Shown one piece after another: positions 19,032-28,579 of a DNA stretch of 64,000 nt (within the stretch, counting starts at the first letter, position 1; every line of letters begins with the position of its first letter). Source of the stretch: Moraxella sp. FZFQ2102 (GTDB lineage: Bacteria; Pseudomonadota; Gammaproteobacteria; Pseudomonadales; Moraxellaceae). The notes under the pieces are model-generated. The model was given only the letters and a program-made list of their open reading frames with translations, was not told where the DNA came from and made no database searches. The translations under genes and the position numbers were made by a program. The DNA is taken from the NCBI RefSeq assembly GCF_024137865.1, contig NZ_CP099960.1, forward strand, positions 372,001 through 436,000, given 5' to 3'.

Positions 19032-19049
19032 TGACAGTTTGATGACAAA
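19032..19049 (-). promoter_or_regulatory. Pho box upstream of ppk1
   Basis: On the minus strand TTGTCAT-N4-CTGTCAT forms two 7-bp direct repeats spaced by 11 bp, matching the PhoB consensus CTGTCAT-N4-CTGTCAT with one mismatch. A -10-like TATTAT follows about 13 bp downstream. It sits between mtgA and ppk1 and is oriented toward ppk1. Confidence 0.75.
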
Positions 19050-19054
19050 TACTC

Positions 19055-19735
19055 TTAAGATGCATTGGGTAAAATCGCACCATTCATCCGCCGCATGATA
19101 ATGCGTTGTTTATTCTTTAGGCGTTTTGCGCCCAGCCGTTTGCCATAATATTTTGGATTGGGTAAAAGACTGATCAGTAGCGCCGCTTGATCGCGATTGA
19201 GTTTACTGGCAGGTTTTTTAAAATAATGCCACGCCGCCGCTTCGATGCCGTAGATACCTTCGCCAAATTCCGCGACATTCAGATACACTTCCAAAATCCG
19301 CTGCTTGCTCCACAGCGCTTCCATCATCACCGTGATGATCGCTTCTTCGCCCTTGCGGATGTATGAGCGGTGCGATGTCAAAAACAGATTTTTGGCAAGC
19401 TGCTGACTGATGGTCGAGCCACCCGCTGAGATCTCACCGTCACTTTGATTGGATTTCATCGCCGCTTGAATGCTCTCAAAATCAAAGCCATTGTGCGTGG
19501 CAAATTTCGCATCTTCGCTGACGATCGCTGCCTGCTTGACGCTTTTGGCGATATTGTCATAATCCACCCACGACTGTGTCACGCTACCGCCACCGATGCG
19601 ATGCCACATCATAAATGCCGAATTGGTCACTGGCACGACACTACCGACTGCAAGCAACCCTGCCACCATGATATGAAATCCCAAGAATAAGCCAAGCAGC
19701 GGCGCCAAAAGCCATTTAAAAATTGATCGAAACAC
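19055..19735 (-). CDS. mtgA: Monofunctional peptidoglycan glycosyltransferase
   Basis: Polymerises lipid II into glycan chains at the periplasmic face. The 226-residue protein has one N-terminal membrane anchor (~8-35) and a GT51 domain with the catalytic segment VSEDAKFATHNGFDFESI (Glu), GGSTISQQLAKNLFLTSHRSY, and EAIITVMMEALWSKQRILEVYLNVAEFGEGIYGIEAAA. It has no transpeptidase domain, as expected for MtgA. The stop is just upstream of the ppk1 Pho box; the gene is divergent from the glutaredoxin-like gene. Confidence 0.95.
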   Translation of the reverse strand: MFRSIFKWLLAPLLGLFLGFHIMVAGLLAVGSVVPVTNSAFMMWHRIGGGSVTQSWVDYDNIAKSVKQAAIVSEDAKFATHNGFDFESIQAAMKSNQSDGEISAGGSTISQQLAKNLFLTSHRSYIRKGEEAIITVMMEALWSKQRILEVYLNVAEFGEGIYGIEAAAWHYFKKPASKLNRDQAALLISLLPNPKYYGKRLGAKRLKNKQRIIMRRMNGAILPNAS

Positions 19736-19858
19736 GCTACAATACCCCTAAATTGATCGGATTATTGTACATGATTTGTGCTGATAATAGCGATTTTTTA
19801 ACCACAAAAACCACAACTTTTTCCACTTTTATGGAAGAATAACTACAGAAGAATAACG

Positions 19859-20239
19859 ATGATTTCATTAAATAATAAAATTCATTTATCAAATCTAAAA
19901 AATAACCGCCATGCAGTCGCAGGATTATCCGCCGATGATTTTACACACTTTCGCCAAGAGCTACTGACCTGCCTACAAGTCGATGACATCCGCGATGACA
20001 CTTGGTATCTGATCGGAACGGACGGCTGTCATCTGTGCCAAGATGCACAAACTTGGCTTGGCTTTGTGCTAAAAACCGTCACGCCATCGCCAGCCTTGAT
20101 CCGTCTTGAGATTATGAACACCCAAGATATCACCTTGCTTGACAGCCTTGGCAAATACCTGCCGATTTTGATCACGCCAAATCAGCTATTATGCTACCCA
20201 TTTTCTGTGATGGATGTGCAGCGTATTTTGATGAAATAA
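19859..20239 (+). CDS. Glutaredoxin-like protein (DUF836 type)
   Basis: A 126-residue protein. After a ~45-residue variable N-terminus the thioredoxin-like fold begins with WYLIGTDGCHLCQDAQTWL, where CHLC is the expected redox CxxC of DUF836 glutaredoxin-like proteins. The rest of the fold (ITLLDSLGKYLPILIT) has the cis-Pro region YLPIL. Partner and substrate are unknown. The ATG at 19859 follows AGAAGAATAACG, a weak ribosome site. A terminator follows 30 bp after the stop. Confidence 0.75.
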   Translation: MISLNNKIHLSNLKNNRHAVAGLSADDFTHFRQELLTCLQVDDIRDDTWYLIGTDGCHLCQDAQTWLGFVLKTVTPSPALIRLEIMNTQDITLLDSLGKYLPILITPNQLLCYPFSVMDVQRILMK

Positions 20240-20269
20240 TCTAATCTTACTGATAATTTTAATTAATTA

Positions 20270-20305
20270 AAAAGCATCGATAAACTTCACATCGGTGCTT
20301 TTTTA
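20270..20305 (+). terminator. Terminator of the glutaredoxin-like gene
   Basis: AAAAGCATCGAT / ATCGGTGCTTTT stem with a 9-nt loop and T run. Confidence 0.75.
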
Positions 20306-20906
20306 TTGGCTAAACTGATTAAAATTTCACCAAATATTTGTCAAATCTCGCCATAACTTTTGGAAATATTATAACCAACCATTTGGAATAAAATGAAATT
20401 TGATATCAAAACAACTGTTATAAATTATCAATAATTATCGCCAATTGCTGCGCTAAAGTATGCTAAATTTACATAATGTTGCAAAAATACTGGCTCGTTT
20501 ACAAAAAATAAACAAATTTGATTATACAAGTTTTTATTTCATAGAAAAATGCCTAAGTCTTGATTTATATGGCTTGGATGGTGATTTTGCATAAAAAATA
20601 TACCGATTATTTATATAAAAAATATCAGCTATACAAATTTGGTAGCATTGAAATCTATTCCTTTTTGATGAGTAAATCGGTAAAATTGCCGACGATTTTT
20701 ATATCAGTGTACTATCATCACGGTTGATTGGGTTTTTACAGTCGATTTGTTGTACAGATTGCCTGTGAATGTCGATGCCGTGATGATTTTTTATTTTGCA
20801 ATTTTTATCGACTTTATCAATGCGCCCTGTCGCTATTTGCTTGGCAGAAAAGCCACTGATAAATCTTGAATTATTTTTCGTCTTGTGACGAGTACAAGGA
20901 GTGAGT
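20306..20906. other. Long AT-rich gene-free region before lactate permease
   Basis: About 600 bp of very AT-rich sequence with no supported gene. A small stem AAATCG...CGATTT lies near 20674-20700. The rest is presumably the control region of lctP, including an AAGGA ribosome site at 20896-20900. I recognise no known operator or riboswitch. Its length and AT bias could reflect xenogeneic-silencer or multi-factor control, but that is a guess. Confidence 0.45.
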
Positions 20907-22661
20907 ATGTATACATTTTTGGCGATGTTGCCAATCATTATCGTATTCGTGCTACTGGTCGTCATGCGTCTGCCTGCAAAATATGCCATGAGCTTGGCGT
21001 ATCTTGCGACGGCGGCATTGTCGTATTTTGTGTGGCATACCAGCGGTAATCAAGTCGCTGCTGCAACCATTCACGGTGTCTTGACCGCGGTCAATGTTCT
21101 ATTCATCGTATTCTCTGCGATTTTGATCCTAAACACCCTTAAAGAAAGCGGTGCGATCACTGCGATTCGCCGCGGCTTTATGGACATCTCGCCTGACCGC
21201 CGCGTACAGATGATCATCGTCGCTTGGCTGTTCGGCTGTCTGATCGAAGGTTCTACCGGCTGGGGTACGCCATCAGCGGTCGCAGCGCCACTACTGCTTG
21301 CACTAGGCTTCCCTGCGATGGCGTGTGTGATGGCGGTATTGATTATCCAATCGACGCCGGTATCTTATGGCGCGGTCGGTACGCCACTTCTGATCGGTGT
21401 CAATTCAGGTCTTGAGAACAAAGAAGATGTGATGAGTGCATTGGCAGGTATCAATAAGGATCTGCCAGCGTATATCTTTGATATTTCGGGCAATGTCGGT
21501 CTGATTCATGGCTTGGTTGGTTTCTTGATTCCGCTGATTCTGTGTGGTTTCTTGACGCGCTTTTTTGGTCAAAAACGCTCTTTCATCGAAGGTTTGAAAG
21601 CTGCGCCATTTGCTATCTTTGCAGGTCTTGCCTTCACTGTGCCTTATGCATTGACCGCTAAATTCATCGGCCCTGAGCTACCGTCAATCGTTGGTTCAAT
21701 CGTTGGTATGGCATTGGTAATTCCTGCTGCTAAGCGTGGCTTCTTGACACCAAAAGAAACCTTTGACTTCGGCCCTCGTGAATCATGGGATAAAGAGTGG
21801 GTAAGTGAACTTGCTGTAACCAATACTGATGACAAAAACACACCAAATTTCAGTGTGCTGCGTGCATTTGCGCCTTACTTGATCATCATCGCGATCTTGA
21901 TCGTGACTCGTACTGTCAAGCCACTAAAAGCATTCTTGAACTCAGATGCAGTCACCATCGCTTATAGCAATATCCTAGGTACGACCATCACCAACAAGAC
22001 TCAGCTACTTTACTCTCCAGGTAGTGTACTGCTACTGGTGTCGATCATCTGTATCTTCTTGTTCAGCATGAAAGGCGATATGGTAAAACGCAGCTGGTCA
22101 GCATCAGCTAAGACCATGCTTGCTGCAGCGCCTGCACTACTGTTCTCTGTACCGATGGTGCAAGTATTCATCAACTCAGGTTCAGCGCCTGATGCAGCAG
22201 TACAGATGCTTGCGATGCCAAAAGTATTGGCAACGGCAGCTGCTGGTGCCTTTGAAGGTATGTGGCCACTGGTATCACCGTGGATCGGTGCATTGGGCGC
22301 GTTCATCGCAGGCTCAAACACTGTATCGAACATGATGTTCGCTCACTTCCAATGGGGTACAGCAACCCAAATCGGTCTGGATGTAGTCGCTGCAGGTAAA
22401 GTCGTCGCTCTACAAGCGGTCGGCGGCGCTGCAGGCAACATGATCTCAGTACACAATGTCGTCGCTGCCTGTGCGGTCGTCGGTCTTGTGAACCGTGAAG
22501 GTTATGTCATCCGTAAAACTTTGATTTCTATGACTTATTATGTCGTACAAGCAGGTCTGATCGGTATGGCGCTGATCTTTAGCCCAATGTGGTGGATTGG
22601 TGCGGTGGCTTGGCCAATTCTGTTCTTGATCGTCATGAGCAAAACTGGCGCGAAAGCATAA
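20907..22661 (+). CDS. lctP: L-lactate permease
   Basis: Imports lactate (and glycolate) with protons across the inner membrane. The 584-residue protein has about 13-14 hydrophobic segments and the LctP family signature LFGCLIEGSTGWGTPSAVAAPLLLALGFPAM, together with STPVSYGAVGTPLL and SNTVSNMMFAHFQW. The ATG at 20907 has AAGGAG at good spacing; an in-frame GTG at 20901 would add two residues. A terminator follows, then lldD, so the two genes form a lactate-utilisation cluster with separate leaders. No lldR regulator gene is present nearby. Confidence 0.95.
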   Translation: MYTFLAMLPIIIVFVLLVVMRLPAKYAMSLAYLATAALSYFVWHTSGNQVAAATIHGVLTAVNVLFIVFSAILILNTLKESGAITAIRRGFMDISPDRRVQMIIVAWLFGCLIEGSTGWGTPSAVAAPLLLALGFPAMACVMAVLIIQSTPVSYGAVGTPLLIGVNSGLENKEDVMSALAGINKDLPAYIFDISGNVGLIHGLVGFLIPLILCGFLTRFFGQKRSFIEGLKAAPFAIFAGLAFTVPYALTAKFIGPELPSIVGSIVGMALVIPAAKRGFLTPKETFDFGPRESWDKEWVSELAVTNTDDKNTPNFSVLRAFAPYLIIIAILIVTRTVKPLKAFLNSDAVTIAYSNILGTTITNKTQLLYSPGSVLLLVSIICIFLFSMKGDMVKRSWSASAKTMLAAAPALLFSVPMVQVFINSGSAPDAAVQMLAMPKVLATAAAGAFEGMWPLVSPWIGALGAFIAGSNTVSNMMFAHFQWGTATQIGLDVVAAGKVVALQAVGGAAGNMISVHNVVAACAVVGLVNREGYVIRKTLISMTYYVVQAGLIGMALIFSPMWWIGAVAWPILFLIVMSKTGAKA

Positions 22662-22675
22662 GCCTTGTTGCAAAC

Positions 22676-22705
22676 AAGTGGGTTTGGATTTTCAAGCCCA
22701 CTTTT
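22676..22705 (+). terminator. Terminator after lctP
   Basis: AAGTGGGTTTG / CAAGCCCACTT stem with a 6-nt loop, followed by TT. Uncouples lctP from lldD at least in part. Confidence 0.65.
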
Positions 22706-22831
22706 GCACTTTTAAATTTTCATCTTTTTACCTTTATGATTGATCCATGTTTTCAATTCTTATACGAAATGATTTATAAATCATTGGCGATAATCACAAA
22801 AAGCAGGTAAAATACGCAGCTTACGAATGCG

Positions 22832-22876
22832 TTTTATTCTGATAATCAATTGAATCCGTTGCTTATCAGAATAAAA
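22832..22876. promoter_or_regulatory. 14-bp inverted repeat in the lldD leader
   Basis: TTTTATTCTGATAA (22832-22845) and its exact complement (22863-22876) are separated by 17 bp and end 36 bp before the lldD ATG. No T run follows in the sense direction, so it is more likely an operator pair or an mRNA leader hairpin than a terminator. Confidence 0.5.
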
Positions 22877-22912
22877 TCATCCCGCCCATCTGATTTAAGT
22901 TAGAGAATTATT

Positions 22913-24121
22913 ATGGCAGATTTAAGCAAAATCACCGAAATCGAAGACCTGCGCCGTATTGCTGAGCGCAAAGTACCGCGTATGTTCTATGACTATGTGG
23001 ACTCAGGCTCATGGACGCAGACCACCTATCGCAACAACGAAACCGACTTTGACCGCATCAAGCTGCGTCAGCGCGTACTGGTGGACATGGAAGGTCGCAG
23101 CCTAGCCACGAAGATGATCGATCAGGATGTGTCTATGCCTGTGGCGATCGCGCCGACTGGCTTTACAGGCATGATGTGGGCAGATGGTGAAATCCATGCT
23201 GCACGCGCTGCGGAAAAATTCGGCATTCCATTCTCGCTATCGACGATGTCTATCTGCTCAATCGAAGATGTCGCGGAGAATACTTCTAAGCCGTTTTGGT
23301 TCCAGCTGTATGTCATGCGCGACAAAGAATTTATGGAAAACTTGATCAAGCGTGCCAAAGCTGCCAACTGCTCGGCACTTATTTTGACCGCAGATTTGCA
23401 AGTTTTGGGTCAGCGTCATAAAGACATCAAAAACGGTCTATCAGCACCACCAAAGCCAACCCTAAAAAACATCCTAAACTTAATGACCAAGCCTGAATGG
23501 TGCTTTAATATGCTTGGCACTAAGCGCCACACTTTCCGCAATATCGCAGGTCATGCTAAGGGTGTTACCGACCTATCAAGCCTATCGTCATGGACGGCTG
23601 AGCAGTTCGACCCAAGTCTAAACTGGGACGATGTCGCACGCATCAAAGAGTTGTGGGGCGGCCCGCTGATTATCAAAGGCATCATGGAGCCTGAAGATGC
23701 CATCCTGGCTGCCAAATCTGGTGCAGATGCGATGGTTATCTCAAACCACGGCGGTCGTCAGCTTGACGGCGCACCATCATCGATCGCAGCTCTATCTGAC
23801 TGCGTACAAGCAGCACATGCTGAAAATTCAAACTGCGAAGTGTGGCTAGACTCTGGCATCCGCTCAGGTCAAGATGTCCTAAAAGCCATCGCTCTAGGTG
23901 CAAAAGGCACAATGATTGGTCGCTCATTCCTGTATGGTCTTGGTGCGTATGGTGAAGACGGTGTCCGCCGTGCACTTGAAATCATCTACAAAGAGTGTGA
24001 CATCACTATGGCATTCTGTGGTCATACCAATATCAATACCGTGAACGAAGATATCTTTGTCAAAGGTACTTATGAGCACCTAAAATCAGGCAACCCACAC
24101 ATCACGCCGATTCGTTGGTAA
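22913..24121 (+). CDS. lldD: FMN-dependent L-lactate dehydrogenase
   Basis: Oxidises L-lactate to pyruvate and passes electrons to the respiratory chain; membrane-associated. The 402-residue protein is an FMN alpha-hydroxy-acid dehydrogenase: PVAIAPTGFTGMMWADGEIHAARAAEKFGIPFSLST (FMN site), and the active-site loop ISNHGGRQLDGAPSS with the catalytic His and substrate Arg. The C-terminus (LKSGNPHITPIRW) is close to that of other Moraxellaceae enzymes. It works with LctP upstream. A 14-bp inverted repeat lies in its leader and a strong terminator follows. Confidence 0.96.
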   Translation: MADLSKITEIEDLRRIAERKVPRMFYDYVDSGSWTQTTYRNNETDFDRIKLRQRVLVDMEGRSLATKMIDQDVSMPVAIAPTGFTGMMWADGEIHAARAAEKFGIPFSLSTMSICSIEDVAENTSKPFWFQLYVMRDKEFMENLIKRAKAANCSALILTADLQVLGQRHKDIKNGLSAPPKPTLKNILNLMTKPEWCFNMLGTKRHTFRNIAGHAKGVTDLSSLSSWTAEQFDPSLNWDDVARIKELWGGPLIIKGIMEPEDAILAAKSGADAMVISNHGGRQLDGAPSSIAALSDCVQAAHAENSNCEVWLDSGIRSGQDVLKAIALGAKGTMIGRSFLYGLGAYGEDGVRRALEIIYKECDITMAFCGHTNINTVNEDIFVKGTYEHLKSGNPHITPIRW

Positions 24122-24141
24122 TTATCATTGACGGCATATAA

Positions 24142-24183
24142 AAAAATCAAGCCCAAGTGTTTTGTTTGGGCTTGATTTTTTAT
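24142..24183. terminator. Bidirectional terminator between lldD and holB
   Basis: 15-bp perfect stem AAAAATCAAGCCCAA / TTGGGCTTGATTTTT with flanking A and T runs, between convergent genes. Confidence 0.85.
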
Positions 24184-24244
24184 ATGATTAATAAGCTTTA
24201 AAACCATCTATTTTACAAATCTTCAGCAGATACAAAATAAGAAC

Positions 24245-25231
24245 TCACCCAACCATCGCCACCATCAGCCGATCGTAGGCGATTTTTTCTTGGATATTTT
24301 GGCTGATGGCGGATTGCACATCATCCAAAGTCTGTGATAAACGATCTAATACAGCCGTATTTATCGCACCGCCTTGGAATAATGCGTGCAAATCCAAATC
24401 GGTATGTAAACATGGCAAGCTTGAAGCGTATCGCCACAGCTCAAGCACCATCATCCGCGACAAGTGGATAAACTGCGCCAAGGGCAATTTCTCCTGCCAA
24501 AAACTACTCGCCTGCGATGGGGTGCGCATACCACTTTGTAGTGCGATCAAGGTCTTCAGCCAAGTCATCCGCTCAGCGAACCACGCTTCATCAGCCAGCA
24601 TCTGCGCCATCAAGGGCGCACCTTCGGCAATATCAAGTAGCATTTGCGCATTGGCAACGCCCTGCTCGTCTAGATAAGCATTCGCTGCCGCTGTGTCAAT
24701 CTGCGTCAATGGCAACAGCTGCACGCGGCTTTTGATCGTCGGCAGCAGTCGCGATGGATAATCACTGATTAATATCAAAAACACACCATAGCGCGGCTCT
24801 TCAAGCGTCTTGAGTAGCGCATTAGCAGCTGCGATCGTCAGTGTGTCAGCATGATCAAGCACAATGACCTTTGCACCATGACCTTTTGACTGGCTATATA
24901 CCTGCAGTTCGCGAATGTCATCGATTTTGATCGTATCATCGCCACCATCCGCACCAAGCTTACTGGCAGCAGGCAAGACCATCAGATCAGGATGCGTACC
25001 CGCCATCAGCCAGTGACAGCTGTCGCACGCACCACACGCGCCCTGCTTATTGCGGTTTTGGCACAATAGATAGGCGGTCAATCGCCATACAAATGCGCGC
25101 TTGCCGATACCTGCCATGCCTGCCGCCAGCAATCCATGTGGCAGATGATGACTCACAAACTGCCCTGTCAGCTGCTGCCATGCCTTATGCTGCCAAGTTA
25201 GCAGCGGCGCAAAGTACAAATCCGTACTCAT
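24245..25231 (-). CDS. holB: DNA polymerase III delta' subunit
   Basis: Clamp-loader subunit that helps open the beta ring. It has about 328 residues with an N-terminal RFC-type AAA+ fold: GLLAAGMAGIGKRAFVWRLTAYLLC (degenerate P-loop), the zinc module CGACDSCHWLMAGTHPD, VIVLDHADTLTIAAANALLKTLEEP (sensor/box VII-like) and LISDYPSRLLPTIKSRVQLL. The ATG at 25231 is chosen over an in-frame TTG at 25249. It lies 10 bp after kdsB, making it part of the lpxK-kdsB-holB series on the minus strand. Confidence 0.93.
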   Translation of the reverse strand: MSTDLYFAPLLTWQHKAWQQLTGQFVSHHLPHGLLAAGMAGIGKRAFVWRLTAYLLCQNRNKQGACGACDSCHWLMAGTHPDLMVLPAASKLGADGGDDTIKIDDIRELQVYSQSKGHGAKVIVLDHADTLTIAAANALLKTLEEPRYGVFLILISDYPSRLLPTIKSRVQLLPLTQIDTAAANAYLDEQGVANAQMLLDIAEGAPLMAQMLADEAWFAERMTWLKTLIALQSGMRTPSQASSFWQEKLPLAQFIHLSRMMVLELWRYASSLPCLHTDLDLHALFQGGAINTAVLDRLSQTLDDVQSAISQNIQEKIAYDRLMVAMVG

Positions 25232-25241
25232 TACAATCCCA

Positions 25242-26015
25242 TCAGTCAAATGCCATCAATGCTTCGATCGGCATGGCGTTCAATCGCTCAAGATCTTCTG
25301 GCGTATCCACACCAGCAGGCAAAGCGACTTTGGCGACATCGATGGCAATGCGCTCGCCATTTTCTAATACGCGCAGCTGCTCAAGGCTTTCTAGCTTCTC
25401 AAGCACGCCCTGCTCCCAGCCTGTGAATGCCTTGAGCACTCGCACACGATAGGCATACAGTCCTAGATGGCGAAATGCTTGCTTTGGTGTCGTTTGCCCT
25501 GCCATCACGCCATCACGGTCATGCGGAATCGGCGCACGGCTAAAATACAGCGCACGATGCGCATTATCCATCACCACTTTCACCACCGATGGGCGCGCAA
25601 ATTCATCGCTATCAGCGATTGGCTCACACAAGGTCGCCATCGCACAATCAGGATTATCAATCAACAGCTGCATCACCTGCTCAAGCAGCACAGGCGGCAC
25701 AAGCGGCTCATCACCCTGCATATTGATGACAATATCATCATCATCAAAGTCCAAATCTGTCGCCACCTGCGCCAAGCGATCCGTGCCAGATGGGTGCGCA
25801 CCATCGGTCATCACCACATTCACACCTGCATCTTGGCAAGTGGCATAAATGCGCTCATCATCGGTTGCCACGCAAACAGTATCAGCAAAGCTTGCCTGCA
25901 TTGCTTTCGCCGCCGTCCATAGAATCATCGGCTTGCCATGAATCGGCAGTAGCGGCTTGGCAGGTAGGCGCGTGGATTTATAACGAGCAGGGATAACTAG
26001 ATGAATTTTTGGCAT
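25242..26015 (-). CDS. kdsB: CMP-KDO synthetase (3-deoxy-manno-octulosonate cytidylyltransferase)
   Basis: Activates KDO with CTP for lipopolysaccharide inner-core assembly. It has 257 residues, the usual length. The N-terminus [18 protein letters not shown] is the nucleotide-binding signature of Kds[14 protein letters not shown] and [12 protein letters not shown] are also diagnostic. The ATG at 26015 has AAGGA upstream; the frame extends further 5' without conservation. The gene follows lpxK at ~135 bp and precedes holB. Confidence 0.95.
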   Translation of the reverse strand: MPKIHLVIPARYKSTRLPAKPLLPIHGKPMILWTAAKAMQASFADTVCVATDDERIYATCQDAGVNVVMTDGAHPSGTDRLAQVATDLDFDDDDIVINMQGDEPLVPPVLLEQVMQLLIDNPDCAMATLCEPIADSDEFARPSVVKVVMDNAHRALYFSRAPIPHDRDGVMAGQTTPKQAFRHLGLYAYRVRVLKAFTGWEQGVLEKLESLEQLRVLENGERIAIDVAKVALPAGVDTPEDLERLNAMPIEALMAFD

Positions 26016-26151
26016 GGGATAATCCTTATAAAGATAACCACAGGGTGCATTACGCACACCATTAAGAGATAGAATATATTAAATTTACCCAATTTTTGGA
26101 TAAATGCTTTTGGTACATTGATGTGAATACCGCACGATTTTAGCTAAATTA

Positions 26152-27261
26152 TTATTGGTTGATTAATTCAAATCGCTCAATCAATGCATCCATCTGCTGA
26201 TATGCCGCTTGCGATAATTGCGCTGATACAGGCAGCACCCAGATATTCTCAAAAATCGGATGCATTTGTTCTTTGGCAAGGGTGCGTAATTTCACCGCGT
26301 CTTTTGCTGTAATAATAATCGGCAAATCAGCAAAATCAACCACATCAGCCAAAACAAACTGATGATGATCGCCAAACGCCACCGGTACGACATCAAAGCC
26401 CAATTCACCAAGCGTATCAAAAAACCGCTTAGGATAGCCGATACCACTGATGGCATAAATACGATCGCTTGCTTGCGGTGGTTTTTTTGTAGAATTAGGC
26501 AATAATGGCACAAGCTCTGATGGGCGAAGATACATGGTCAAATCATCTGCACTGTAGTAAGCTGGACTGGTAAATTTCTCATCTAGGCTATAATGCGCGG
26601 TTGAAAATTCACCTGTGAAACTTGCCAAGCGCGCATCATGATAGACAATGGTCGCACCATCAAGGCGACTGATCGGCTCGCGCAATAAGCCTTGTGGCAA
26701 CAGCTTGCCATTACCAAAGCCACGCGCAGCATCGACGACGATCCACTCGACATCGCGATGCAGTGCATAATGCTGTAAGCCATCATCGCTGATGATTAGG
26801 CTGACATTCAGGTGGGTACTTAGCAATAATTCGATGGCAGCTTTACGATTTGCACCCACCACCATAGGAACGACATCACCCGTCTTGGCAAAAATACTTT
26901 GGACAATTAGGCAAGGCTCATCACCAACCTGATCAGGCGCACTATCAGGCATTACCATGCGCGGCATTTGGCTACTATCGCCACCATAGCCGCGGCTGAT
27001 GACACCCACTTGCACGCCTTTAGCAAGCAGATATTCAAGCATGGTGATGATCAGCGGTGTTTTGCCACTGCCACCGACAGTGATATTACCAATCACCAAA
27101 ACTGGTACTGGTGCGCGATACATATCGAAAATATTCTTATGATACAAGGACTTACGCGCAGAACTCACCGCGCCATACAGGGCAGATAAAGGACTTAATA
27201 GACTTAGATATGGCGATTTATTTTGCCATGCTGTTGTCAGTGTTAGTTCGGCTTTTTTCAT
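26152..27261 (-). CDS. lpxK: Tetraacyldisaccharide 4'-kinase
   Basis: Phosphorylates the 4' position of the lipid A disaccharide precursor, at the inner membrane. The 369-residue chain has an N-terminal hydrophobic stretch (LSLLSPLSALYGAVSSARKSLY), the Walker A GNITVGGSGKTPLIITMLEYL at ~57-77, GVISRGYGG, ISDDGLQHYALHRD and IIVTAKDAVKL-type C-terminal block (IIITAKDAVKLRT). In many gammaproteobacteria lpxK is next to kdsB, as here. Its product feeds the lipid A that the MCR-type enzyme at 40953-42575 later modifies. Confidence 0.94.
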   Translation of the reverse strand: MKKAELTLTTAWQNKSPYLSLLSPLSALYGAVSSARKSLYHKNIFDMYRAPVPVLVIGNITVGGSGKTPLIITMLEYLLAKGVQVGVISRGYGGDSSQMPRMVMPDSAPDQVGDEPCLIVQSIFAKTGDVVPMVVGANRKAAIELLLSTHLNVSLIISDDGLQHYALHRDVEWIVVDAARGFGNGKLLPQGLLREPISRLDGATIVYHDARLASFTGEFSTAHYSLDEKFTSPAYYSADDLTMYLRPSELVPLLPNSTKKPPQASDRIYAISGIGYPKRFFDTLGELGFDVVPVAFGDHHQFVLADVVDFADLPIIITAKDAVKLRTLAKEQMHPIFENIWVLPVSAQLSQAAYQQMDALIERFELINQ

Positions 27262-27437
27262 GACAAATCGCTTTTTGGGTTGGATGGTTAATTTGATGAT
27301 TTAACGGGTTTTGCAATTGTCTTTTATAGAGTTTACCGTAGGATACACCGAGCGCACTGTTAAAGTACAAGATGCATCGATTTTATCAAAAAGTTCGTGA
27401 AAATTATTTCTTTAAAATCAAATACTTTTATCGCCTT

Positions 27438-27454
27438 GGTGCGTATAACGCACC
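27438..27454. repeat. Dispersed intergenic palindrome (GGTGCG...CGCACC family)
   Basis: GGTGCGTATAACGCACC followed by CTAC lies between parB and lpxK. Near-identical units occur at 45529-45545 and degenerate relatives at 26042-26060, 35882-35902, 45431-45451 and 54304-54327, all in intergenic gaps. Confidence 0.55.
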
Positions 27455-27487
27455 CTACTTTTTATAGACTACTTTTTATAAACCAAG

Positions 27488-28522
27488 TCACTGACTTAAT
27501 TTAGCAATCAGCTCATTTAGCTCATCATGGCTATAAAAGAAAATTTCCACACTGCCTTTGCCATCTTTGCCTTGTTTAAGCTTCACTGTTGCACCAAGCG
27601 CATCTGAGATTTGTTGGCTTAGGGCAAGAATTTCGTGATCTGGCTGTGTGGCGACTTTTGGTTCAGGATCTAGGATGGATTTGACCAATCGCTCAGCATC
27701 ACGCACGGTCATGTTACCATCGACGATTTTTTTGGCGATAATGGGCTGCTGCGCATCTGATAGTGATAACAATGCACGGGCATGACCCATATCCATCGCA
27801 CCATCTAGGATGTATTGTTTGACTTCATCATGTAGATGATTTAGGCGAAGTAGGTTTGAGACCGTGGTGCGCGCCTTGCCTACCACAGATGCGATCATTG
27901 CATGGCTCATGCCAAATTCGGTATGAAATCTTTGTAATGCCGCTGCTTGCTCAAGCACATTAAGATCTTCACGCTGGATATTTTCAATCAAAGCCAGTGC
28001 AATAGCAATCTCATCAGACAAGACGCGCTCAATGGCGGGAATGCTCTCAAGCCCCGCCAATTTCGCTGCGCGCCAACGACGCTCACCTGCGATGATCTCA
28101 TGCGTAACCGTGTCGCTTGTCTTATCTTCATCACTCAATAGCGGACGGATAACGATCGGCTGCATCACGCCGTGCTGCTTGATGGATGATGCCAATTCAT
28201 TCAGCGCATCTTCGTTCATATCGCGGCGTGGTTGATATTTGCCTGATTGCAGGCGGTTGGTGGCGATTTGTACCAGCGCCACTTTTTCGCCATCTTGGGC
28301 GACGACTTTATCCGCTTGATTATCGATGGCGGATTTGGTTGTCTTTTTGGCTTTGTCCTTGCTTGCCTTTTGGGCTGACTTGACAGGCTCAGATGGCGTG
28401 CTGACAGGTGCAGGCTCATGGCTTGGCGTGTGTGTGTCTGCGATGATTTTTTTCTCCGCATTGATACTACCAAGAAGTGCGTCCAATCCACGGCTACTGC
28501 CCAATCCACGCTTTTTTGTCAT
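27488..28522 (-). CDS. parB: Chromosome-partitioning protein ParB
   Basis: A CTP-dependent DNA clamp that loads at parS sites near the origin and stimulates ParA. The 344-residue chain begins with the ParA-activating peptide MTKKRGLGSSRGLDALLGSI, followed by a ~75-residue Lys/Ala/Pro-rich linker. The ParB/Srx domain carries SGKYQPRR and IIAGERRWRAAKLAG (CTP-binding box), then the helix-turn-helix (SHAMIASVVGKARTTVSNLLRL, MGHARALLSL) and a C-terminal dimerisation domain. It is the last gene of the rsmG-parA-(repeat protein)-parB series, 57 bp after the repeat protein. Confidence 0.95.
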   Translation of the reverse strand: MTKKRGLGSSRGLDALLGSINAEKKIIADTHTPSHEPAPVSTPSEPVKSAQKASKDKAKKTTKSAIDNQADKVVAQDGEKVALVQIATNRLQSGKYQPRRDMNEDALNELASSIKQHGVMQPIVIRPLLSDEDKTSDTVTHEIIAGERRWRAAKLAGLESIPAIERVLSDEIAIALALIENIQREDLNVLEQAAALQRFHTEFGMSHAMIASVVGKARTTVSNLLRLNHLHDEVKQYILDGAMDMGHARALLSLSDAQQPIIAKKIVDGNMTVRDAERLVKSILDPEPKVATQPDHEILALSQQISDALGATVKLKQGKDGKGSVEIFFYSHDELNELIAKLSQ

Positions 28523-28579
28523 GATATCTAAGCCTACTTTTTAAAATCTTTACAAAATCTATTAAACTAGCCGATCGCC

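Noticed and set aside
20699..20989. Minus-strand 96-residue frame upstream of lctP
   Set aside because: It runs into the lctP coding region, has no ribosome site and no recognisable domain.
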